Shown here one piece after another: positions 9,796-22,003 of a stretch of 64,000 nucleotides of DNA (the stretch's first letter is position 1; each line of letters starts with the position of its first letter). The stretch comes from Symsagittifera roscoffensis (lineage: Eukaryota; Xenacoelomorpha; Acoela; Convolutidae). Both the position numbers and the translations under genes were made by a program. The DNA is taken from assembly GCF_963678635.1 (NCBI RefSeq), contig NC_087070.1, positions 52,984,750 to 53,048,749 of the forward strand, given 5' to 3'. Below the pieces are notes generated by a model that searched no databases, was not told the origin of the DNA, and worked only from the letters and a program-made list of their open reading frames with translations.

Positions 9796-12020
9796 TTCTC
9801 AGTAAAATCCAGCACTGTGCACTTTATTGGCAATAAATGTTTTATACTGACATCGTTAGCCTAAATTGATCCAGCGCGAAGAATTATCTCGCAATCAAAA
9901 TCATTCGAATTTGACGCGAGACAAGCTAAGTTGCAATGTTCATTGTCTATACGACTCAAACTACCATACTTAATATTTGATACCGATATTCATTGTATAT
10001 TCATTATTTTCATCTATAATTTTTTTTCCACAAAAAACTTAAGAAAACAAGGTTTTTGCATGCATAAGATCAAAAATTTGTTTGCATCAGAAGCTCAACC
10101 ATTTAGCTAAAGTTTTTTCCTGGGCCTTATGATTAAGTGAGTTCTAGTCTCAATGGATTAATCTCACGGTTAGGCCTCACACTTTTTGACTATGAGAAAA
10201 TGTTAGGAGAAAACTATTTCGCCAAGCCATAATAATAGAAATGTATGTTGTTTCAGAGTTTTTTTTGGAAAGCTAGTAGTAGTTTTGGATTTACGATCCC
10301 CTCTCCCTAAACCTACCACTGTAGATGTCGCATATTTTATATTTATTCGATATACGTTTAATGGAATTGCAATCTAATGAATTTGAAACAAAAATTCAGC
10401 TTAAAAATTAATTTCAATGGATTCCACATTGTTTTAGATCCATTTTTGGCAAATATTTTGGTTTCAAGTTCTAACGAATTTTAATAACATTAAAATTGAT
10501 TTACATCACATTTAATCGATTTTTTGTAGGTATATTTTATACAGATTATATTCAGGTTAAAATCAAATAACACAAAAAAATAACGCATGCCTTTCAATCG
10601 ATTTGTTGTGTTAACGTTTGGCCTGAAAAAAAATGTTATAAATTGAGTCTTTCAATGATATGCTCATTCGACTAACCTAAAACACTGATAACGATAATAA
10701 CTTTTGACGAAATTTTGCAGGATATTACTTTTCATCATCGCTTGAGCCCGAGTTGCAAGCTTCAAAAAGGATTCCTTAAGCTCAAAAATCTGCGGTAAAA
10801 TTTCTCCTAGAGTGACTCTTGCCCTCTGTAGCTCTGATGGAGAATTTTTTTGAGTGCGAAATGTTGCTCAAGCTTCGAAACGAGATCATTTTCTTGAACT
10901 TTTGATAAATTTCACTGCTTTCAATAAATCAATTTAAATGAATTACGTATGCAACAAAATCTAGCATAAATATCCGTTTAAAGCTATTTTAAATCAATTT
11001 AGGTAATTACAGGAGCTACCATAGAACTTCTTTCAGTAGATTATCTGAATAAACATCGATGCCAGCACTAGTAAGCAAAACCCTGGTTCTTCTATTGTTC
11101 TTATATAGTATTTCACTAGGTTGCTGTGAACCGGTATGCAGACGTAATTTTATTGAAGCTACAAAAGGAGGCGAAACTTTATAAAAATTTGAGAATTTTA
11201 GGAAAAATTGAGAGTCGACGCCTTAAAATGGAATTAATTTAATGCTTTAAATTACACTTTATTTTTCACCACAGAAAAAAATCACACTGTGAATATTCAT
11301 TTTGCAGGGAAAATTCAATTGCCAAGCAGAAAAAGCGCTCTGCAAAAACGTGGTAAAACAAAATCTAAAAACGCCAAAATTTTTTTAAAATCTTACAAGA
11401 ATAGCATGACGCCAAAAATGAAAAAAAAAGAGCGGGAAGAAATGAATGCGCTTTAAGTTAGCGAAAAAAATTTCATGCTATTTGAAAGCAGCAAATAGAC
11501 TGCACGCTCCACACAGAAGTTCAACAGAGAAATAAATAAAAAAATAAATATAATAAATACAAATAAAAAAAAATAAATAGAGCAAATTTTGTGAGAAAAA
11601 CCTGGTCACATTTCATAACAGAAATACTGACACGCTTTTGTGCCATTGAAACAGACTTCAAGAAAAACAGTTCCAATTTTTCCGACACAAAACTTTCGTG
11701 CAGAAGAATCATGATAAATCCAAATATCAGGAAAAAACTGTGATTATTATGAAACTGGAAATTTTAAGCCGCAAGATTTTTTGCATTAAAGTATTAAACA
11801 AGAAGTCGAACGTCAATTGATGCATTTCAAAGCAATAACAGTACCAGGAAAAAAACTACAAAAAACTTGCATGAAAACTTTTTGAACTAAGATCAGTACA
11901 CTACGAAAAAACTGCAAAAAACTTGCATGAAAGCTTTTTGAACTAAGATAAGAACATTATTACAAATATACTAGAATTGATTCTATTGAATTTCATGCTG
12001 AAATATGAACCTATGCTAAA
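9796..12020. other. No gene seen; short tandem pair near 11.85-11.96 kb
   Basis: AT-rich sequence with no credible exon on either strand. The only clear structure is a ~55-bp near-duplicate (about 11856-11955) built on AAAACTTGCATGAAA and TTTTTGAACTAAGAT. Confidence 0.4.
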
Positions 12021-12440
12021 ACAAGGCTGTTCGTATCAGGGCATTGCTGTAACCAAAGACGGATCTAGGATTTTATCAAGAGGGGGAGGGATTTTCAAAA
12101 AGTTGTTAAAAATTTTGATTTTTTTTAGATCGACCAAAGTTCTCCCAAAGCTATAAAAAGACTCTGTTTTGGCCAAATGTTTTCCGCCAACTTTTGAGCG
12201 CTTTCTGGAATTTTTTGTCGAAAAAATGCGTTTTTTGGCGAGCGCGTCATAACAAAATTAGTAAATTTTGACGCCAAAAGCGCCTTTAGAAAAACTTAGG
12301 GTCCGTCAACCAAAAATTGATACCTCAAAATAGTACAAAGAGGACCCTTTGGTTCTGCAGCGGGTCCAAACTCTGTGGTGGGCGTCCGTATTCTCCCTAA
12401 ATCCGCTACTGGCTGCAATGTTCCGACTGCCCCCAAACTG
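12021..12440 (+). mobile_element. Helentron-like family A fragment split by a hAT-type MITE
   Basis: The left end of family A (ACAAGGCTGTTCGTATCAGGG) stops at about 12053 and resumes at about 12412 with GCTGCAATGTTCCGACTGCC. The material between is a family B MITE (12054-12411) ending ATCCGCTACTG. The 8 bases on either side (GCTGTAAC and GCTGCAAT) match at six positions, an aged target duplication. The family A element was therefore there first. Confidence 0.65.
12054..12411 (+). mobile_element. hAT-type MITE (family B), nested copy
   Basis: It shares GACGGATCTAGGATTTT at the left, the AGATCGACCAAA block, and TAAATCCGCTACTG at the right with the copy at 7642-7900. It is inserted in a family A element, and is non-coding. 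Confidence 0.7.
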
Positions 12441-13407
12441 GTAATTAGGTAAACTATCCATTTTGGACTATTTCTTTCTCAAACAATCAGTTTTTACCTC
12501 TGGGTTGAATACGAAACTAATTAGACATTTTTGTTTGCCTCAATTCAGAATGGAACGATTATGAGTGCGGGGTAAATCACCGCGCATAAAAAATTTACCT
12601 GCAGGAAAATTTAACTTCCACAGACGCTTTCTCCGAACACGTCCGGTTGGTAATCTTAATTGCAGGATCGATCGACATACGCCGGAAAATTTCAAGTAAA
12701 ATTGGTCTGAATTGAAAATAAAACGACCTTCGATTATTAACAGACCTTACTTTCTTCGAAAATTGGGACAACAAACGCACGCTCGAAAATCCGGTTCTTG
12801 AAAGCTTTAACAATAAAGTTAATTTCGGATGTGAATAGCTGGGATCTACTTAATAATCACCCAACCCCTTTTTACGAAAGGGGGATATTGTTAAGTAAAT
12901 TAATACAACGCATTTTCGACCAATCAGATTGCAGCAAATTTAGAAACCCCAATACAAAGCTCTAGCGCTAATTTACTGAGAATCTAACAATAGGGGTGGC
13001 AATTCTTAAGTAGGTACCAAAGGGAAGGCAATTGTTAATTAGATCCCTTTCGCCTTCTTAACAGCTTGAATAAAATAAAATAAGCTATAAATTGGAGTGT
13101 TACAGGGAATTATTAAAATCAATTAGCTTGCCTCAAATCTGTTTTGAAAGATTTTGATTTTTGGGTATAGGCATTCACCAATTTTACATGATATGCGCTC
13201 AAGTTTTAATTTAATTACCTTTCGCGCTTTTAAATTTTTAAAAGCTTGCCTGAATTGCACAAAGCATAACAAACAAACTATTTTCAAAAACTCAAAAGAA
13301 AACCGAAAACTACTGCAGATAAAGATTTTTTTTACTTGACTCAGGTAGTTGACCTGGGCTGTGTTGATTGAAAAAAACAACACTAATTCAACCGTAAATC
13401 CAAAAGT
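12441..13407. other. No gene seen
   Basis: AT-rich sequence. Short open frames on both strands show no recognisable motif, splice context or codon bias. Confidence 0.4.
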
Positions 13408-13409
13408 TA

Positions 13410-13818
13410 CCCGCACTGACAAAAATGGATTTCGATCTATTTTAGTATGAAAAAGTATGCAGATTTAATTGAAATCGATTTAATTGGAAAAAAGTAAGTT
13501 AATCGAAAATAAAAACCCAGATCGATTTGGATCGATTTTAAATCGATTTAATTTCAACGCTAAAAAATTGATTCCAGTCGATTTTAAATTGATTTGAATG
13601 GATCATAAATCTGACCTAAATGAAATCGATCCAAATTGATTTTAAATCGATTTAAATTGATTTTTTAGACACTTAAATCGATTTAAAATTTTCAAAAAGA
13701 TCAATTCAAATCTATTTAAAATCCATTTAAGTTCGTACATGGTTAATCGATTTTGACCGATTTTAAATCGATTTAAAATCAATTTAAATCGACCGGAAAC
13801 CATTTCTGTCAGTGCGGG
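13410..13818. mobile_element. Tc1/mariner-type MITE filled with ATCGATTTAAAT repeats
   Basis: The terminal inverted repeats CCCGCACTGACAAAAATGG and CCATTTCTGTCAGTGCGGG are flanked by TA on both sides (13408-13409 and 13819-13820). The interior is made almost wholly of degenerate ATCGATTTAAATCGATTT units in both orientations. It has no coding capacity. Confidence 0.8.
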
Positions 13819-13820
13819 TA

Positions 13821-14409
13821 TCCGTATCTTACATCGTTTTCCTATTTTTGACAAAAAAAGGTACGGATGATAGAAAGCATATATAGACACATACACGCCA
13901 ATAATAAAGTTGATAGCACACTGTATTTGCCACATATAAACGAAACTTTCGTAGAGCTCCTTAAAAAAACCTTAATAAGTCACCAAAACTAAGAATTTCA
14001 GTTGTAATAATTGTGTAATAATATGACGCAAGAAATTCACAATTATCCGATTCCAATTTAGCCGATTCTCATTTTACGGTCGCCGGTGGAAGCGCTCGCA
14101 ACATGTTGACGCGATTGCGGCGATCCGCCTTCATTCGACAACTACAGCATGTGTTAAGCAAACGGCAAAATGTTTGCCCTAGTATGTTTTTCGGATGTTT
14201 GCAGCATTTTTGGTTTTTCGGATGTTTGACATTTCGGATCTTTACACGGTACCCCCCTCCATATCATCGTATCAATTCCATCCCGTTTTCAAATGCAAAG
14301 TATGCGATTTATATGTCGAAAATTTTTTTTAAAACGTGGTTTAATAATTTATGTTGCTTCTAAGTTAAGTAACTAACTTCGTACTTATTTTTTAACAACT
14401 TTTTTTTTG
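13821..14409. other. 3' flank of the serpin gene
   Basis: AT-rich sequence below the serpin stop codon (the gene is on the minus strand). I see no strict AATAAA on the minus strand close to the stop. Nothing else recognised. Confidence 0.35.
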
Positions 14410-15198
14410 TTATTCGTCCTCTATCGATTCAGAATCGTATGTCTCGTATTCATAGATTACATCATCCTCGTCATCGGAACTCTCTTCGCCTTCATTTTTT
14501 TCGCCATCTTTTGGTTGATTTCCAGCCGCGCTTTCAACTATCTGACCGCTACGCTCCTCCGGCCTTTGGCTACTCTCGCGACGCGGTGCCGAGCTTTCAA
14601 CCACTATCGCACTTGTACCTTCTGTGTCTTTAGTGCTCTGACGACGTTTCGCGGGGTTGTTTCCGGATTCACCGTTAAGCTCCGCCGCACCACCAACCTC
14701 GTAGCTTCTCTTTCTATCTGCACCACGCTCCTTCGGCGTCGCGCCACTTGCTCTACGGGAAGCTTTGCGATCATCAATTTTTTTACTTTGATCAGCAATT
14801 TCTAAATCTTGAGGTTCGGTTTGTGTGGAACTTTCGCGACGCGTCTGAGCGAAGCTGTTCATTACTTGAACACTTTGGTCCTCCGTAACTGATTCCTCGT
14901 TGTTCTTTTTGGCGTTTTTAAGCTCGGTTTTATCGATTTTTTTATTCACATCTATTCGCTCGGCTTTTTCCTTGTCTGTTTCGTTCGTTTCATCTTTCTT
15001 TTCATTTTTACCGTCGACGTCTTCCAGGTGTTCGGAGTCGCTGTCGCCGAAATCAACGTCGTCCTCGTCGGCTTCGTTTGGAGGTTCGGCTTCTTCTTCC
15101 GTTTTCCTTGTTTGCTCCATTGGGTCGAAAACGAGGCCGGCCGAGAGAACTAATCCTGCGTGATGTTGGAACACACAAAATGCGAAGGGTCGGCGAAC
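14410..15198 (-). CDS. Serpin gene, exon 3: end of the fold plus charged C-terminal arm
   Basis: The exon begins in phase 0 after a CGCGCAG acceptor and reads VRRPFAFCVFQHHAGLVLSA, then GLVFDP. This is the C-terminal signature of serpins (compare the usual ADRPFLFFIRH...GxVxxP). It then runs 236 residues past the normal end of the fold to a TAA at 14410-14412. This arm (residues 499-734) is rich in E, D, K, R and S, starts with an acidic block, holds four R-R-x-S motifs (RRESS twice, RRASG, RRQST) and a basic NPAKRRQ stretch, and ends in an acidic tail. Serpins normally end within a few residues of the GxVxxP motif, so the arm is unusual. The low-complexity composition is seen directly; disorder and nuclear location are inferences. 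Confidence 0.85.
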   Translation of the reverse strand, partial: VRRPFAFCVFQHHAGLVLSAGLVFDPMEQTRKTEEEAEPPNEADEDDVDFGDSDSEHLEDVDGKNEKKDETNETDKEKAERIDVNKKIDKTELKNAKKNNEESVTEDQSVQVMNSFAQTRRESSTQTEPQDLEIADQSKKIDDRKASRRASGATPKERGADRKRSYEVGGAAELNGESGNNPAKRRQSTKDTEGTSAIVVESSAPRRESSQRPEERSGQIVESAAGNQPKDGEKNEGEESSDDEDDVIYEYETYDSESIEDE

Positions 15199-15385
15199 CT
15201 GCGCGAATTTATACAATGGGGCTACAATTATACGATATCAACTTGCAGTTCAACATTTAATCTGTTATTTCTCTGGAAAAAAAATATTTTCTCGTTTTTT
15301 ATGCCATCGCAAAAGTAGTTTTAACGGAAATTAAGTTCAAAGTTAGAAAAAGTTTTAAAAAAAGCTGTTTTCATTAAAAAAAAAC

Positions 15386-15554
15386 CTGAAAATCGATGAG
15401 GTCCGATTCGGGTTTGTGAGACGTGTAGAGTCGTGAGGTTCTCGGGGACTGGGTGGGTTCGGAGGTGTTCAAGTCGTTGGCGGCGGCCACCCCCTCCTCC
15501 CCTATGGAAAGGGAACTCTTTTGCATCATCAAGTCCACTCCGTGTCCAGTTTTA
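15386..15554 (-). CDS. Serpin gene, exon 2: reactive-centre loop
   Basis: A 169-bp exon between a TTTCAG acceptor and a CAG|GT donor. Its first base completes a Ser codon begun by exon 1 (AG|T), and it ends in phase 0 exactly as exon 3 requires. It reads LMMQKSSLSIGEEGVAAAND, matching strand s5A and the hinge of serpins (VVHKAFIEVNEEGTEAAAAT). P17-P15 are E-E-G; P14 is Val instead of Thr/Ser, and P10-P9 are N-D instead of Ala. About 40 residues separate the hinge Gly from the RPF motif of exon 3, against about 27 in antitrypsin, so the exposed loop is long. Inhibitory activity is uncertain. Intron 2 is 187 bp. The exon is too short and composite to stand out as an open frame. Confidence 0.85.
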
Positions 15555-15941
15555 CTGAAACCGAAAAGTTACCAAATATTGAAAATTACGAAGAAAAAAT
15601 ATAAAAAATTCTGCATTGTGTTGTATTTTATGTGCAAATTTGATGTTAAGTGTCAAATTGAGCAAATGAAAACTGCAACACCTCCAATTTTACTGCTATA
15701 AAACGACCCAACAATCTATTCTTTTCACACTTCAGAATGAAGAATCCAACAATTATGTATTCTCTGTGCGCTCGCTCAGTTGCTTACTACGATGGCTGGT
15801 ACATTTTTTTAGAACTTACTTCGTGCAATTTTTATCATACTTAATGCAGCCATTTGAATATATATTTGTTGATTGCTTTTAATGTTTTCATGTTATCCAA
15901 ATACTTCTTGATCGTGTCTATCTATTCATTCCGTTTTATAC

Positions 15942-18900
15942 TTAGAATAAGTCGCTTAAATTCTTGCCTTCAGCAAAATCTCCAGAAAATGACTTTCTCT
16001 GGGTTCTAGTCCACGTCAGATGTGGCAGTGTTCCAGTTAGCGCTAAATTGTCCAGGGTCTCCTCTCGTTGCTGCTTCGGCATTTCTAATTTTCCCAACGT
16101 CTTCGGTGGTTCGATTGCACACACTTCTTCTTCACTCTCGGCCTCTTCTGTAGTCGTCAAGTCCATCTCGATTACCTGCACCTCACTTAGTTTTCTTTCC
16201 GCCGATGCGGTTGGTTTGGTTATCGCTGAACTTTGTACATTTTCTGGGCTGTCCGTGATCTCCTCTGTGTGTGCCACCAATTCTCTTTTGGTATTTCCCT
16301 GTATGTTGCCTTCTCCTCCGATTATTTGCCAGAATGGAAGTAGTCTCTGATCTGCTTCTCTTTGTTGATCTGGTTCGAGCTGCCATTTCACTCGTGGTGC
16401 CTGTTGGGTTTCACTATCAGAGCTATTTCTATTTTTTCGGCCACCTCTTATGATTTTTCTCGTTCTCTGTACTGTCTCTGTGATCTCCTCCTCTTCCGAA
16501 AGTTCGTTTGCATTTGACATTGAGCGGTTCCACTTTGGGTCCAGTAGACTCTCTTCCCGCTCGTCGTTTCGCCAGTCCTGTGGTGTATCCGACCACCAAT
16601 CGTATGATCTGTTTCCTGACATCTCGTTCCTTGAGTCTGTTTTTGTTTCTTCCGATTTTCCGATACTGATTTTTCTGCGATTTTCGATTTATTTGAGCAC
16701 GACTGCTTGTTGAGTTGTGTTGACAAAAAAGTGATCGGTTTATGTTGAACTGCTGTGTTTAGCTGTTTTTGCAGTCGTGGAAACTGTTTTCTCTCGTTCC
16801 AGTCGAGCTTTGTTCGTTTTTGACCGTTTTGGTTGCTATAGCAACCATTGCTTGATGACTGTTTCTTTGCATTCCTTCTAGAACATTCTAGAACGTTTTC
16901 GTTCCGGTCGAGCGACCCAGTTTCTTTCAGCCTACTGATCATGCAGTCTAATGCTTCATGAAAGGAGTTAATTGTCGCCACTACAAAGTTTTCGTCTAAT
17001 TCTGATTCGGGCCAAGGATCATTGAAGAGATCACGCGATAAATAATCAACTATGCCCATGTCCCTCCCCGGAACGTGAACTATATTGAACTGATATGGCA
17101 ATAACCGGTCAACCCACAGGGTCAAACGAGATTGGTAGGTCTTATTCGACTTGTTACCATCTAGCGCTGATGTAAGCGCTTTATGATCTGTTGCATTGAT
17201 AAATGGTTTTCTCAAAAGGTAGTGTTTATATCTGTCTACTGCCCAAACAACTGCCAGTAACTCCAGTTCATTTGTTGAATATTTTTTTCTTGGGCATTCA
17301 GATATCGGAGGAGAATGAAATTGGAATCCACATACCTTCATCATTTTGTTGTTCCAATGTAGCCCCTAGCCCATCATGGCTCGCGTCACATTTAACTCGT
17401 GTTTCTCGGTTAGCATCGTAATAATATACTTTTGTGATATTTGCAACAGCCTCTTTTATAGCATTAAATACTACCGTGTGTTCATCCCCCCACTCAAACT
17501 TTTTTACCGGGAGTTTCATGTTTTTTAACTTTTTCTTTTGATTCTCTTCTTTAAGAAGTGGTCTCAATTTCTCAGTCAGACTTGCTGCGTTAGGTATAAA
17601 TTTAGCTAAGTGATTTGTACTTTCCAGAAATGACCTTAACTGCTTAAGCGATTTCAGCGGGTTCAGATTTACAACCGCTTCGGTTTTAGTGATTTTAGGT
17701 CTGACTCTCCTGCTTCTGAGAGGTGATGACCTAACCAATTCACTTCTTGTTTGAAAAATTCGCACTTTGATAACTTCAATGCCAAATTTTCCGCATCCAA
17801 TTTCTTTAGTACTGCTTCCACCAGATTTCCATGTTCATTTTCATTTCCCTTCGACACAATAAGGATGTCATCAGAAAACAGAACGTGTTTTTAGCGTGAT
17901 TGATAGTTCTATCCATAGCCTTTTGAAATTCGGCTGGCATATCCGCTAAACCATAGAACCTTGTCAGAAATCTGTATGTTTCGATTGCTTTCCAACCAAC
18001 GATAGTAAAATTGCATTGTTTAGCTGTATCAGCAGCCAATTTTAATTGACTGTACGCATATTTCAAATCTAACACCGTGAAATATAGCGTACTATTTTTG
18101 TTTTCGGTAACAATTTGACTCACCCCATCGATGAGTTCATCTACGTTCGGCATTTGATATTTGTTTTTGAACAATTGTCTATTGATTGGTTTCGCGTCCA
18201 TCGCCAATTTTATTGAATCGTCTTTTTTCACTGTTATCACAATCGGAGCGATAAAGCAATCACTTGTACATTTATCGAGTTTTGTTATATGACCTTCTGT
18301 CAACAACTTCTCGATTTCTTTTTCAACTTTATCTTGTATGTGAATTGGATTTCTTCTCCCCTTTTCTTGAATTGGACACAGTGGATATTTAAATTTCGAA
18401 CTTACAATGTGATTTTTTGAAATTCCTTGTCTTTCAAATAAAATTTTAAATTTAGTGAAAAATTTTTTTTTCCAAACTTCTGACTGCTCGCACATGAGCA
18501 CGTCAAACCTGGTTTGTTCCTTTGGCGCTGGTTTTTGTGTAGTAACTATTCCCACTTGTCCTTGCAAATCTAGTCCCATGATGCATCTGGTCTTACGTTC
18601 TGATACAAGAAAGGTAGCGCCTTTCACCTCCCAGCCCGCCGACCAAAAATTCGTCTTTAAGGCTCCCAATATACTGATCCGTTGTTTGTTATAATCAACG
18701 AATTTGGTTTGCAAGTTCGGTTTTCCTGACGGAATGATTCTTACTTTGCTTGATTTTTCCTTCGCCGTCGCCCAATTGAGAAATGAAACTGGACTTCCCG
18801 TGTCCACTGTCAGTTGTATTATTTGGTTATCGATTCGTACCATGGCCTTTATTGATTTTACTCGTTTCAACGTTGGATCTCGAATCGAATCTATTTTCTG

Positions 18901-20161
18901 AACTCGTATTGTTTCTGCATTCGAATTGTTCCTTATTTCATTGATTCGGTCTTTCACATATTTTGAAATTCTCTCGTTTTCCGGTTGATAGGTTTGTATC
19001 GACATAACTTTAAACTCACTACATGACCCAACACTTTCTTTTATCTGATCGCATTCCTCTACCGATCCTTCCGAGTCTTCCGCAACTTCACTTAGTTGTT
19101 GAGATCTGCACATTTTTGCAAAAAGATTGGGTTTACCACAGTTCTTACAAGTTTTCCCCATCGCTGCACAATTTTTCAAGTGTCCTTGATCAAATTTCCT
19201 TCCACATCTGTTACATGGTTTTGTTTTCGTGTTGTGATTCTTGTTATTATTTTGTCTTTTATTCGATTTGTTTCTGTTTTGATTCTTTGTTGTCCCTGAC
19301 AAATTTCGAACTGCCATTACAGGTTCTTGTTTTATTCTCACTCCCGAGGTGTAATTGTTACTTGATCCTCCTGTAGCCGCCGCATTTGTCTTTTGGAACG
19401 CCATTGTGTTTAACTTGCTATGTTCGAACTTTATCGCCCTTTTCAGAACCTCTTCCGGGTCTAGTGTCTCGAATGTCAGCGTGTCCTGCAATGTCATGTT
19501 TTTCATTTTTGAAATAAATAAATCACGGACTATCTCATTTTCCAATGTTCCCAGTTCTGGTCGGACTGTTTGCGCAGTTAACGCTGCGTGAAATGATTCC
19601 AGAGATTCTCCGGATTCTTGCATTCTCGTAAACAGTTTGTATCTTTCGTACGTTACACATTTCACCTTTTGAAACGAAACTTCTGCCAGTTCTGTAATTT
19701 CCCTGAACGTCATTTTCGATATTTCAGCATGTGGGTTCTTTTGTAGAAATCGTTTCTTTCCTTCTGTACCCAAACACAAAAATAATCTGGACACCAATTT
19801 CTTTTGTACTTCGTTGTAGAAAACATTGTGTCCGACTCGTGGGCCTCTTGTCCTTCTCTCTTCATTCTCCAACAATACTCTATCCCTTGCTAGCTTGTCT
19901 CTAAGGGTCCTCGCATTCCTCGCATCTTCATTCTCTCCTTCTCGGGGTGTTTCTGGTCGAGGGGGTGGTTTCTCTAGTATGTCTTTTGGTTTTTCCAAAA
20001 TAATTTCTGGGTTCACATTTTCTTTAACCTTTAACCATGAGAAATTGTTCGAACCAGATTTTGAATTGCCACGGAGGATCTAAATTCGCTGACGCCCAAA
20101 ATACAGGGATTCCCATATCCGTTCTGTTGTCTTGAGCTGCGAATCCTGCTGGCTGCGCCAT
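15942..20161 (-). pseudogene. Broken gag-pol region of the Ty3 fossil
   Basis: Recognisable parts from right to left: Gag with C-x2-C cysteine clusters (NRCGRK, CKNCGKP), an aspartic protease motif (VDTGSPVSF), an RT palm region (FTVLDLKYAYSQL), an RNase H motif (KCDASHDGLGATLEQ) with DHKALTSAL, and a charged tail. The copy is broken at several points and lacks a visible integrase, so it cannot be autonomous. Confidence 0.85.
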
Positions 20162-20419
20162 GTGATATGCGTTGCGATATCATTTGAAAACAAGGTATAG
20201 TTCAATACTGTATTCTGTATATTGAATTTAGTTTTCTTTTTCTTTGCTTTGTTATTGGTTACTGAGAACTAGATCAGCGCTGAACAACTCTGATCTCTCA
20301 CTTGGTCTCAATGTCACAACACTCTGTGACCTTGAGTATACCATAAAAGTAATAACTAAGCACCGTAGGTTGGTGGTACATACATAATCAATTACTGCTA
20401 TTGCAGTAGCGGTATGACA
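20161..20419 (-). repeat. 5' LTR of the Ty3 fossil
   Basis: In the element's sense it runs from TGTCATAC to ATATCACA and directly precedes the primer-site-like TGGCGCAG. The intact element's LTR starts TGTCATAG and ends CACA, which supports these limits. No partner LTR was seen. Confidence 0.6.
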
Positions 20420-20967
20420 GGGGCATGGCACAAACACCTAATCTCTATAGCAAAAATTCTGACGCTTCATTTTGGCATTTTTGAGACCAATGAGCCAGCA
20501 TTGTTCTTACCAGACCAGCCCATTGACAACCACAATTTGATAGCACCCAATGTTGATATCTGTTTGGCAGCAAAAAATAACCATTCAAGAAGCCTTGACG
20601 AATTGAGTGAAAACAAACGACCAATTTTTGCCAACTGGGGTTTCTAGAGCAACGCAATTCAACTCTGGAACAACTCAAAGTTTTGAATCGAACGCGGCCT
20701 TCGATAATTTTCCGTACCTATCTCAAATATTTCATCTACAAAATTCGCTAAGGTCGATAGATGGAATTGTCATTTATTAACTCCCACAATTAAACAAATC
20801 GATTCGCACGTCATCAACTCAACAACAGCTTCAAAACAATAATTTTCATGGTACTTTGATGCATCCAGCATAAGTTTTCTACCAACAACAACCTGCACAA
20901 AATTCAATAACCTTGAGCGACCTAGTCGAAGCACTTTCAGCGTCTTGTGAAGACCTAAACAGGTCAA

Positions 20968-22003
20968 AAAACAGTGTTTACCGGAAAAAAAAGTGCCATA
21001 AGAAAACTTGCTTTCTGTGGGAAAATGTATGAGGATTCTTTGAATTGCTTTGAGCAAAAATTGGCCCGCGAAAGATTATGAAAAACATGCATCTAGAAAA
21101 ACTGTCTAAATTTCTCCCATTCAAAATGCATAATTCTTATTAAAAAAATCACGAAAAATATCATCAGCAACCCCTAACTTAGTAGCGATTGTATGATTTC
21201 TTGATTACGAACATCTTAAAATCATTTCTCTATAAAACGAAGCTCTAAAAAAAAGTCCGCCCGAAATAAATTTATCTTGATCACTAAACGTAGTCACTTA
21301 CTGCTTGTAAAAACCAAATTAAATTATTTCAAGGCATGACAAAAAAATAAAGTAGAAGCGTATGAACGAATGAGAAATGAGTCTAGAAACCGAAAAACAG
21401 AAGACAGAAGTGAAAGCAAAGACATGATTACTTGCTGCAACTACAACAATTGAAAAAAAAATTTGATTAGCCGCAACCGAAAGGTCGACAATAAAAGCGC
21501 CAACGCTTTACTTGATCGCTAGCCGTGCAACTGAAATTAACAATTATGAATTGCGCAAACATATCGCTGGCAAGAGCTTACCGGCCCATTTTGAGCAGAG
21601 CAGACGCGCAATCCGCTCTGAGAGGTGCCTAGGGCGCTATTACAAACAATCGACCGGATTAAGTGAAGAAGTTAATTATTTAACATATCTAAAAACACTG
21701 TTTACAGGAAAAGCAAATGGTGTAGAAGGAGAACTTGCCTTCAATGGGTAATTGTATAAGGATGCTTTGAATATTTTGAGCGAAAATTCAGCCCGCCACA
21801 AATTTTAAAAACCGTGCATCTGGACAAACTGTCAAAAAATTTCCCATTCAGAATGCATAAATCTGAAGAAATCATGTTGATGATCAGCAACAACCTCTAT
21901 CTTTGTAGCGACTGTTATATTGCTTGATTACTAAGATCTTAATATCATTTCTTCGTTGTACCAAGCTCTAAACAAAACCCCACCCCAAATGAAACTATCT
22001 GGG
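20968..22003. repeat. Pair of ~313-bp diverged direct repeats
   Basis: 20968-21280 and 21691-22003 align throughout (for example CTCCCATTCAAAATGCATAA against TTCCCATTCAGAATGCATAA, and GCATCTAGAAAAACTGTC against GCATCTGGACAAACTGTC), with many substitutions. They could be decayed terminal repeats of an old element, since BEL/Pao-like debris follows directly, but the order does not prove it. Confidence 0.55.

Larger units (their letters stand above)
15942..20419 (-). mobile_element. Ty3-type LTR element fossil, related to the one at 29-6181
   Basis: Minus strand, inside serpin intron 1. A 5' LTR (20419-20161) abuts the same PBS/ATG arrangement as the intact element (ATGGCGCAGCC, reading MAQPAG). 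Gag with zinc-knuckle cysteines, protease (DTGSP), reverse transcriptase and RNase H follow; I recognise no integrase core, and the 3' part is a charged, low-complexity region. No 3' LTR was found near 15.7-15.95 kb. The coding region is broken in at least four places. It is clearly older than the first element. Confidence 0.85.

Noticed and set aside
14407-14805. Hydrophobic 132-codon plus-strand frame
   Set aside because: It is the antisense shadow of the charged serpin C-terminal arm; Glu/Lys-rich coding reads as Phe/Leu/Ser-rich on the other strand.
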